This document shows positions 1 through 4,960 of a DNA stretch of 9,273 bases, one piece after another. Origin of the DNA: Actinomycetales bacterium (GTDB lineage: Bacteria > Actinomycetota > Actinomycetes > Mycobacteriales > Mycobacteriaceae). The notes under the pieces are model-generated. The model was given only the letters and a program-made list of their open reading frames with translations. It was not told where the DNA came from and made no database searches. Numbering within the stretch: position 1 is the first letter of the stretch; each line of letters starts with the position of its first letter. Both the position numbers and the translations under genes were made by a program. The stretch lies in assembly GCA_012841845.1 (NCBI GenBank), contig DUTZ01000444.1, forward strand, positions 1-9,273, in the 5' to 3' direction.

Positions 1-1
1 C

Positions 2-343
2 CGGGCGCTCGCCGCCGACGCGCGGTCCCGCGCGCCGGGCAGCCCGGGGATCGTCTCGGTGCTCGCGCGCGGCGGGGTCCCGGGTGAGGCGCTGGCGCGC
101 CGGCTGTCCTGGGAGTTCGGTCTCGGTGAGGCCGCGGTGGAGACGGTGTTGGCGGGCCACCGTCCGGCCGAGCGGGACTGGCAGCCGGCCTCCGAGGCCG
201 GCGGCGACGACCCGTACGTGTTCCTCGCCGGAGAGGCCGGGCTCGTCCGCGCCATGCGACGGCTCTGCGTGGACGCGGCGGCGATCCCGCGGGAGGCGGT
301 GGCGTTCATGGGCTACTGGCGGCGGGGGAGCGCGGAGTCGTAG
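2..343 (+). CDS. Siderophore-interacting protein (NADPH-dependent ferric-siderophore reductase), C-terminal part
   Basis: Only the last 113 codons lie in the window; the frame is open to the left edge, so the gene starts upstream. The internal GTG at 59 is not a credible start because the reading frame continues through it with coding-like composition. The tail has the layout of the siderophore-interacting protein (SIP/ViuB) family: a helical stretch (around LARRLSWEFGLG), then the NAD(P)-binding end AGEAGLVRAMRRL, a helix, and the near-invariant ending AVAFMGYWRRG. Family members are cytoplasmic flavoproteins that reduce Fe(III)-siderophores to release iron. The FAD-binding N-terminal half is outside the window and cannot be checked. 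The stop TAG is followed directly by a hairpin and then by another transcription unit. I am confident of the family from the C-terminal signature; the substrate siderophore is unknown. Confidence 0.85.
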   Translation, partial: RALAADARSRAPGSPGIVSVLARGGVPGEALARRLSWEFGLGEAAVETVLAGHRPAERDWQPASEAGGDDPYVFLAGEAGLVRAMRRLCVDAAAIPREAVAFMGYWRRGSAES

Positions 344-346
344 CAG

Positions 347-380
347 CTGCCGGCCGCGCCGAGCGGGCGCGCCGTGGCAG
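347..380 (+). terminator. Hairpin after the siderophore-interacting protein gene, possible terminator
   Basis: Four bases after the stop codon there is an imperfect stem: CTGCC (347-351) pairs with GGCAG (376-380), and CGCGCC (355-360) pairs with GGCGCG (366-371). An internal 3/4-nt bulge separates the two helices and the loop is GAGCG. There is no T-run, which is common for terminators in high-GC actinobacteria. Its place between two transcription units supports a terminator role; this is an inference. Confidence 0.45.
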
Positions 381-386
381 AGGGGG

Positions 387-402
387 CGTGACGCGCGTCA
401 CG
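387..402. promoter_or_regulatory. Perfect 16-bp palindrome, CRP/GlxR-like operator
   Basis: CGTGACGCGCGTCACG reads identically on both strands. It contains GTGA (388-391), six bases, and TCAC (398-401), which is the half-site arrangement recognised by CRP-family regulators, including GlxR of corynebacteria (consensus TGTGA-N6-TCACA). It lies 50 bp upstream of the oxygenase start and overlaps the best -35 candidate (388-393), so binding would be expected to repress. A TetR-type regulator could also use such a site. The palindrome is directly visible; the regulator is inferred. Confidence 0.55.
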
Positions 403-416
403 TTCGGTGCTACAGT
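388..416 (+). promoter_or_regulatory. Probable promoter of the MpaB-family oxygenase gene
   Basis: The -35 candidate GTGACG (388-393) matches TTGACA at four of six positions. It is followed after 17 bp by the -10 candidate TACAGT (411-416), which fits the actinobacterial TANNNT form. Transcription would begin near 423 and leave a leader of about 30 nt. In that leader CACCAC (419-424) could pair with GTGGTG (440-445), with the ribosome binding site AAGGG (436-440) in and beside the loop. That hairpin is short and may be chance. Confidence 0.45.
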
Positions 417-451
417 TCCACCACTGGACAAAACCAAGGGTGGTGTCAACC

Positions 452-1483
452 ATGGCTTCCGGTGGAATCCGACAGGACGAGGGGCTCTTCGCCCCTGACT
501 CCGTGGCCCGACGGGTGTGGGCGTACCCGACCTCCGCCCTCCTCGGCTTCATCCGCGCCGTCACCATCGAGCACCTCGACCCCGACCTCACCGCGGCGGT
601 CGACCACAGCGGGCAGGTGATCCAGCGTCCGGCCCTGCGCTACGACCGCACCGTGCAGTACTTCGCCACCGTGCTCTTCGGCGACGCCGAGTCGGTAATG
701 AGGTCCTCCGACATCCTCATGAAGGTCCACGCCCGGGCGCACGGCCCCAACCCGGTCACCGGCGGCGAGTTCGACTCCAACGATCCCGACTCCCAGCTGT
801 GGATCCACATGACCGCGTGGCACTCGATCCTCTACGTCTACGAGCGGTACGGGCCCGGACGGCTCACCCGGGCGGACGAGAACGAGTACTGGCGCGAGTG
901 CGCCGTCGCCGCCGAGTGTCAGCCGATCCGGGTCGCGGACGTCCCGCGGACCCGGGGCGAGGTCCAGAAGTACTTCGACGACTGGCGCGACCGGCTCGCG
1001 GCCTCCGAGGCCGCGGTGCACAACATCGACTTCATCCTCGACGGCATGCGCACCGTCTTCACCGCGCTGCCGGCACCGATGCGCGCGGTCCTCGGCCCGT
1101 TCGTCCGCGCCGGCGTGATCGCCACCTACCCGCGGTGGATGCGTCCGCTCATGGGGGTGCGGCAGTCGGTGCTCGTCGACGCAGGGGTGACCGCGCTCAT
1201 CCGACCCGCGATGGCCGCCCTCGCCCGCAGCACCCCGGCGCAGCTGTGGTTCCTGCGACGCGTCGCCCCCCGCGGCGGGCCGGTGCTCGAGGGGCACCTG
1301 CGCGGGACCCCGGCGGCCACCTCCGCCGTCTATACGCCCGCCGAGGCGCGGAAGGCGTTCGGCGACCCGCGACCCCCGCTCGAGCAGTACGCCGACCTCC
1401 TCGATGCTCGGCAGGCCGGTCGCGCGCCGCGACCGTACGCGCACAACCATCACGACGCACCGCTGGAGTTCGCGGCGCCGTGA
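452..1483 (+). CDS. DUF2236 / MpaB-family oxygenase
   Basis: A 343-residue protein of the oxygenase MpaB family (DUF2236), the superfamily that includes latex-clearing protein Lcp and fungal MpaB; characterised members use heme b in oxidative cleavage of isoprenoid chains. The family core is visible. It runs from a helix (RYDRTVQYFATVLFGD, about 63-78) through a KVHARAHG stretch (His93, His97) and the block DSNDPDSQLWIHMTAWHS (108-125, with His119 and His124) to LTRADENEYWRECAVAAE. These His residues are the likely heme ligand or active-site candidates. No signal peptide or clear transmembrane anchor is seen. I chose ATG 452 because AAGGG (436-440) precedes it by 11 nt; the earlier in-frame GTG at 407 lies before the -10 box and would not be transcribed from this promoter. 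The gene stands alone with its own operator-bearing promoter. Its stop overlaps, tail to tail, the stop of the relic on the other strand (shared TGATCA). The family is clear; the substrate is unknown. Confidence 0.85.
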   Translation: MASGGIRQDEGLFAPDSVARRVWAYPTSALLGFIRAVTIEHLDPDLTAAVDHSGQVIQRPALRYDRTVQYFATVLFGDAESVMRSSDILMKVHARAHGPNPVTGGEFDSNDPDSQLWIHMTAWHSILYVYERYGPGRLTRADENEYWRECAVAAECQPIRVADVPRTRGEVQKYFDDWRDRLAASEAAVHNIDFILDGMRTVFTALPAPMRAVLGPFVRAGVIATYPRWMRPLMGVRQSVLVDAGVTALIRPAMAALARSTPAQLWFLRRVAPRGGPVLEGHLRGTPAATSAVYTPAEARKAFGDPRPPLEQYADLLDARQAGRAPRPYAHNHHDAPLEFAAP

Positions 1484-1664
1484 TCAGGCCGGGGAGTGAC
1501 GCTGCGCCTCGATCTGGTCGGGGAAGGTGGTGACGACGACCCGGCGCAGCACCGTGTACATGCCTTCGGAGCGAGGGCCGGGATGATGCGCGCGGCGGGC
1601 ACGAGGATGGTCGGCCGGAACCCCTGCCGGGGGTGTGGCCGTGCCGGTCGAGGTACTCCCTCAG
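1484..1664 (-). pseudogene. Frameshifted C-terminal remnant of an unidentified gene
   Basis: Read on the minus strand, three successive stretches in three different frames each show almost all-G/C third positions, as real genes here do. The first, from 1664, gives LREYLDRHGHTPG. The second, from about 1623, gives GFRPTILVPAARIIPALAPK. The third, from 1561, gives MYTVLRRVVVTTFPDQIEAQ and ends RHSPA then TGA at 1486-1484. Each step is a -1 shift, near C5 and G4 runs (first) and around 1561-1565 (second). Upstream of about 1690 the continuing frame meets a stop and composition changes, so the 5' part is missing. The C-terminal layout loosely recalls oxidoreductase tails, but I do not recognise the family. 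Alternatives are two sequencing errors in a short real gene, or chance; the GC3 pattern argues against chance. Confidence 0.4.
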
Positions 1665-1743
1665 GACCGTCCCTCGGTTCTTCCCTCATATCCAGTACGA
1701 CGCGCCAGCGGCCGATCCGGTTCCATCGAATCGGATAACAGGC

Positions 1744-2874
1744 TCAGAATCGGTCGAGCGGCGTGCCGTACAGGTGATCGAAAGGGAAGGTCCTGTCGAT
1801 GAGCGAGGCAAGTCCATCGCGGTCCCCGAGCATCGACGTGCCCAGCCGTGTGGGCCGCAGCTCGCCCCTGTACTTTCGGGTCAGTCCCAGCAGTCGCGCC
1901 CACTCCCGCAGCTCGGTGATCGGATAGGTCCGGTCTTCGCGGTTGCACGCGCCTATCCAGAGCCGGTCCCACCCGGTCTGCGCCATGAGCTGCCGTACGG
2001 ATCTGGGCGGGAGATACCCAGCTTGGGTCAGCGTCACCCCGTCTCCGAGGTGCCGGAGGAGGAGCAGGAGGTTGTCCGCCTCGGCCAGCCTGATCTCGCG
2101 TAGCGAAGCGGGGGCGTCGAGTGTCTCGGTCACCCTGGCGCGGGCCTCGTCCACGTCGAAGCCCTCGGGATCCATGTCCCCGTAAGCCGCCTTCTCCTCG
2201 GGCTCCCACGGCACTTCGCCACTGACCAGGTCGTTGTAGTGGTGGATGCCGCCGCAGTCTTCCGGCGGGCACGCCCGGCGGCCCGTCACCAGGTGTGCTG
2301 CCGGTGCGTCCCGCTCGCGCGGGAGTACCTGCTCCAGGGTGATCCGGTGCATCCAGTCGTCGCCGAAGTCGTACCAGTACAGGATCTTCTCGCCGGGGGC
2401 GTGGAGCAACTCGTCGACCCGCACGTCGGCCTCGTCGAGGGAGCCGTTCTCGCCCGCGTCAGGATGGTCGTAGGACTCGAATCGCTCGGCCTCGGGATCG
2501 CGGCGGCTGCCGGAGTGGATGAACTCGTGGAGGTGACAGTTCCACCACCCCATGGCCTCCTGGATGACCAGGTGCAGCCGGGGTAGCGGCATGTCGCTGG
2601 TGATGTCGAGTCGGCGCCAGATGGGCGGGGACGAGTCGAGCAGTTCCACCTTGATGCGGTAGGTGACGGGTTCGTCCCGACGGGCATGCCGACGGTTGAC
2701 AGGCGCCGGTCGGGCGAACGCGTCGACGGGAGGGGCTGCCCGGAAGATCGCGGAGAGCAGTTCCGTCGGATCGCCGGGATAGTCGGCGACGTACTTCTGG
2801 ACAGCGGTTCGGAGCTCTTCGGCGGAGAGCCCGGTGAGGTCGGGGAGCTCGGGGCCACCAGGGGTGTTCGGCAT
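1744..2874 (-). CDS. Plasmid pRiA4b ORF-3 family / IS1096 TnpR-like passenger protein
   Basis: A 376-residue protein. Residues about 70-230 carry the PRiA4_ORF3 domain: TYRIKVELLDSSPPIWRRLDI, then LPRLHLVIQEAMGWWNCHLHEF, then YWYDFGDDWMHRITLE, and finally the Cys/Pro motif ACPPEDCGG followed by HHYNDL. These blocks are diagnostic. The family is found on plasmids and as a passenger (TnpR) of IS1096, and its biochemical function is not established. The C-terminal third (about 250-376) is helical, ending in a region with KYRGELRPTRLG. The start ATG 2874 puts the protein beginning at MPNTPGGPEL; extension to 3072 would run into the upstream bioN gene. Third codon positions are visibly less G/C-biased than in neighbouring genes (for example several CCT, GAT, GAA, CGA, CAT codons), consistent with acquisition from elsewhere. 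No transposase or flanking terminal repeats are apparent. It follows bioN by 70 nt on the same strand but has its own leaderless-type promoter candidate. Confidence 0.85.
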   Translation of the reverse strand: MPNTPGGPELPDLTGLSAEELRTAVQKYVADYPGDPTELLSAIFRAAPPVDAFARPAPVNRRHARRDEPVTYRIKVELLDSSPPIWRRLDITSDMPLPRLHLVIQEAMGWWNCHLHEFIHSGSRRDPEAERFESYDHPDAGENGSLDEADVRVDELLHAPGEKILYWYDFGDDWMHRITLEQVLPRERDAPAAHLVTGRRACPPEDCGGIHHYNDLVSGEVPWEPEEKAAYGDMDPEGFDVDEARARVTETLDAPASLREIRLAEADNLLLLLRHLGDGVTLTQAGYLPPRSVRQLMAQTGWDRLWIGACNREDRTYPITELREWARLLGLTRKYRGELRPTRLGTSMLGDRDGLASLIDRTFPFDHLYGTPLDRF

Positions 2875-2886
2875 GGTGTCAGGGTA
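2875..2886 (-). promoter_or_regulatory. Candidate leaderless -10 element for the pRiA4b-family gene
   Basis: On the minus strand TACCCT (2886-2881) fits the actinobacterial TANNNT -10 form and is separated by only 6 nt from the ATG at 2874. No Shine-Dalgarno sequence lies in this gap. That spacing is typical of leaderless transcripts that begin at the A of the start codon. No good -35 box is seen. Confidence 0.35.
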
Positions 2887-2936
2887 GGCCGATCGCAGTG
2901 CCGGTGGGGTATGGGACGACGACGAGGGGCCGCGTC

Positions 2937-2957
2937 GGTGGACCTCAGTCGTCCACC
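2937..2957 (-). terminator. Hairpin at the end of the biotin transport operon with the stop codon in its loop
   Basis: GGTGGAC (2937-2943) pairs perfectly with GTCCACC (2951-2957), a 7-bp stem. The 7-nt loop holds the bioN stop codon (TGA at 2947-2945 on the minus strand). It could terminate or attenuate transcription between bioN and the downstream gene. The stem is short and has no T-run, so the role is uncertain. Confidence 0.35.
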
Positions 2958-3544
2958 CCGCGCGCCGCCAGCGCGTCACCCAGCTGATCCGCGGTCTGCA
3001 GCGCCCCCAGCACCGTCGGCACGACCAGCGCCCGGATCGACATCCCCAACCCGCGGGCCTTCCGTGCCTCACCGACCTGCCGGAACCGGCGGGCGATGAG
3101 GGGGATCGCGCGCACTGTGAGGACCAGGACGAGGGCGACGCGGTCGGGGGAGACGCCGACGTGCCGCAGCGGACCGGCGGCGCGTGTGACCGCGTCGAGC
3201 ATGTCCGAGATCCGGGTGGTGAGGGCGACGAGCCCGGCCACGGCGATCGCCGCGAGCAGGGCGCCGACCACGCGCACGGCCGTGTCGAGATCGGCCACGA
3301 GCCACTGCAGGAGCAGGATCGCCACCAGCATCGGCAACACCGGCCGGACCTGCTCCCACGCCGCGCGGGGCGGGATGCGCCCCACCGCGTACAGGGTGGC
3401 GGCCAGCGCGAGGGCGGGTGCCACGTGCCACGGCTGCCGGACGGTCACCGAGATCGCCAGCACGAGCACGCACACGAGCAGGATCTTCCAGCCCGCCGGC
3501 AGGCGGTGCAGCGGCGAGTGTCCCGGCAGGTAGGTGGCGAACAC
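2945..3544 (-). CDS. bioN: Energy-coupling factor transporter transmembrane protein BioN (EcfT)
   Basis: A 199-residue membrane protein of the EcfT/CbiQ family, at the short end of the family as is usual for BioN. The beginning MFATYLPGHSPLHRLPAGWK has the typical EcfT entry (Y-PG-S-LHRL--G-K). Hydrophobic segments lie at about 20-35, 41-55, 69-84 and 92-108. The cytoplasmic coupling region carries both Ala-Arg-Gly motifs, EARKARGLG (ARG at 163-165) and LAARG (ARG at 194-196), that contact the ATPase grooves in characterised ECF transporters. The start is GTG at 3544, three bases after the bioM stop, so translation is probably coupled. BioN joins BioM and BioY in the inner-membrane biotin importer. 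The assignment to biotin rests on the neighbouring bioY gene. Confidence 0.9.
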   Translation of the reverse strand: MFATYLPGHSPLHRLPAGWKILLVCVLVLAISVTVRQPWHVAPALALAATLYAVGRIPPRAAWEQVRPVLPMLVAILLLQWLVADLDTAVRVVGALLAAIAVAGLVALTTRISDMLDAVTRAAGPLRHVGVSPDRVALVLVLTVRAIPLIARRFRQVGEARKARGLGMSIRALVVPTVLGALQTADQLGDALAARGVDD

Positions 3545-3547
3545 GCC

Positions 3548-4246
3548 TCAGCGCCCCGGGTCCGTGTCCAGGGCCAGCCGCCGGTAGGCGGCGAGGGCGG
3601 GGGCGGGGGCGTCGTCGGCCACCACGCGGCCGGAGTCGACGACGAGGACGCGGTCGAAGTCGGCCACCAGGTCCAGGTCGTGCGTCACCACGACGAGCTG
3701 CTGGGGCAGGCCGGCGAAGGTCTCGGCGACCAGCGCGCGGTTGCGCAGGTCGAGCAGGGTGGTGGGTTCGTCGGCCACGATCACCGACGGCTCGGTCACC
3801 AGCACCGCGGCCAGCGCCAGCAGCTGCTTCTGGCCGCCGGAGAGCAGGTGGCAGGGGTGGTCGGCGTGGTCGGCGAGGCCGTACCGGTCGAGGACCTGCT
3901 CGACTCGTCGTCGCCGCTCCTCCCGGCTCAACCCGGTGCGCCGCAGGGAGAAGTCCACGTCCTCGGCCACCGTCGGCATGACGATCTGGGTGTCGGGGTC
4001 GGTGAAGCAGAACCCGACGCTCTTGCGGATCGCCGCCCCCTTGCGGCGGGTGTCGAGGCCGTCGACCGTGACCGTGCCGGTCTCCGGGACGACGAGCCCG
4101 TTGATCATCCGGGCGAGCGTGGACTTGCCGCCACCGTTGACCCCGACGATCCCGACCCGGCGCTCGGTGAGTGTGAGGTCGATGTCCTCCAGTACCGTGC
4201 GGTCGCCGAAGGAGTGCCCGACGCCGGCGAAGCGGATCTCCGTCAT
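3548..4246 (-). CDS. bioM: Energy-coupling factor ATP-binding protein BioM (EcfA)
   Basis: A 232-residue ABC ATPase. Visible motifs in order are Walker A GVNGGGKST (35-43), the Q-loop region VGFCFTDPDTQ (77-87), the signature LSGGQ (135-139), Walker B VIVADEP with the catalytic Glu160, D-loop Asp166, and switch His189 (VVTHD). Length and motif set fit a complete cytoplasmic ECF-type ATPase powering biotin uptake. The Q-loop is unusual: the position where most ECF ATPases have Gln (FQNPD) is Thr82 here. Whether this is common in BioM proteins cannot be decided from this sequence. The ATG at 4246 lies 10 nt after the bioY stop, and bioN follows after 3 nt, so the three form one operon with a single ATPase gene as is normal for bioMNY. 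Confidence 0.92.
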   Translation of the reverse strand: MTEIRFAGVGHSFGDRTVLEDIDLTLTERRVGIVGVNGGGKSTLARMINGLVVPETGTVTVDGLDTRRKGAAIRKSVGFCFTDPDTQIVMPTVAEDVDFSLRRTGLSREERRRRVEQVLDRYGLADHADHPCHLLSGGQKQLLALAAVLVTEPSVIVADEPTTLLDLRNRALVAETFAGLPQQLVVVTHDLDLVADFDRVLVVDSGRVVADDAPAPALAAYRRLALDTDPGR

Positions 4247-4256
4247 GGCGGGGCCG

Positions 4257-4856
4257 TCACGCCCCGCGCCGCGTCGGGATCAGACCGGGGCGCGCCCTGT
4301 GGACCTGTGCGGCGACGAGGGCGGTGACGACGGCCTTGAGCAGGTCGCCGGGGAGGAACGCGGTGTTGGCGGCGACCGCCGCGCCCAGGGTGAGGTCGGT
4401 GCGCACGAGCATCCCGGCCACACCGCAGGCGTAGAGCACGGCGATGCCACCGAGGATGTTGACGACAAGGCCGGGCAGCACCCGGTAGCGCGGCATCATC
4501 CACGCGGTGAGCAGGCCGATCACGATGACCGCCGGGATCCAGCCCACGAGGAAGCCCGCCGTGGGGCCGGCCAGGGAGGTGAGCGTGGTGCGCCCGCCCG
4601 CGAGGACCGGCAGGGCCAGGCCGACGACCATCACCGTGACCACCGCCAGGGCACCCTTGCGCCACCCGAGCAGTGAGCCGGCGAGCATCACGCCGAGGGT
4701 CTGCAGCGTGATCGGCACGCCCGCAGAGCCGATGGTGAGCTGGCCCGGCAGCCCGAGCACCACGATGACGGCGGCGAACACCGCGATCTGCGCGAGCTCG
4801 CGGGTGGCGCCGCGGCCGGACTCCCGGGCGTCGGACCGGTCGATGGACGTGCTCAC
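4257..4856 (-). CDS. bioY: Biotin transporter substrate-binding component BioY
   Basis: A 199-residue integral membrane S component of the biotin ECF transporter. BioY signatures are visible: VPITLQTLGVMLAGSLLG (47-64), LAGPTAGFLVGW (95-106) and the late FLPGDLLKA block. Hydrophobic segments occur at about 21-36, 49-64, 68-86, 95-119, 127-148 and near the C-terminus, giving the six expected. It binds biotin on the outside and delivers it with BioM and BioN. The N-terminal 18 residues are polar and cytoplasmic in character. The start is GTG at 4856, chosen because GAGGAG (4866-4861 on the minus strand) precedes it by 4 nt. It is the first gene of the bioYMN operon, divergent from the NERD-helicase gene across 104 bp. 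No biotin-synthesis gene is in the window, so the locus serves import. Confidence 0.93.
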   Translation of the reverse strand: MSTSIDRSDARESGRGATRELAQIAVFAAVIVVLGLPGQLTIGSAGVPITLQTLGVMLAGSLLGWRKGALAVVTVMVVGLALPVLAGGRTTLTSLAGPTAGFLVGWIPAVIVIGLLTAWMMPRYRVLPGLVVNILGGIAVLYACGVAGMLVRTDLTLGAAVAANTAFLPGDLLKAVVTALVAAQVHRARPGLIPTRRGA

Positions 4857-4960
4857 TGGACTCCTCGGGCTCGGGGACTCGGGGGCGGGCCGGTGCCCGC
4901 GATCTGCACATTGTCCCGCGTTCGCGCCGGTCCCGGAAATCCCTCCCTAACCTGGGAGGC
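4857..4960. promoter_or_regulatory. Divergent intergenic region between bioY and the NERD-helicase gene
   Basis: This 104-bp gap must hold the promoters of both outward units. For the + strand gene, TAACCT (4948-4953) fits TANNNT and ends 7 nt before ATG 4961. That is the leaderless arrangement; the GGGAGG at 4954-4959 is only 1 nt from the ATG, too close for an ordinary ribosome binding site. For bioY, the ribosome binding site GAGGAG is clear. GACAAT on the minus strand, within the 4909-4916 area, is only a weak -10 candidate. I see no convincing BioQ or BirA operator. Confidence 0.4.

Noticed and set aside
407..451. Alternative GTG start for the MpaB-family oxygenase
   Set aside because: It lies upstream of the -10 candidate and has no ribosome binding site; ATG 452 has one.
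1712..1734. Hairpin CCGAT/ATCGG after the pRiA4b-family gene
   Set aside because: It has only five paired bases with a long loop, too weak to call a terminator.
1496..1738. Short plus-strand open frames (80 and 156 codons) in and beyond the 260-bp gap
   Set aside because: Third-position composition does not support coding on this strand, and the minus-strand reading explains the G/C pattern better.
2875..3072. N-terminal extension of the pRiA4b-family protein into bioN
   Set aside because: The extension is Arg/Trp-rich, overlaps the bioN C-terminus in another frame, and is not needed for the domain.
3161..4327. Long plus-strand open frame opposite bioN and bioM
   Set aside because: The product is biased in His, Gly, Gln and Asp, typical of antisense reading in GC-rich DNA, and the opposite strand holds clear ABC and EcfT motifs.
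4857..4960. BioQ- or BirA-type operator ahead of bioY
   Set aside because: I looked for a TGAAC-N3-GTTAC-like or long dyad site and found none that is convincing.
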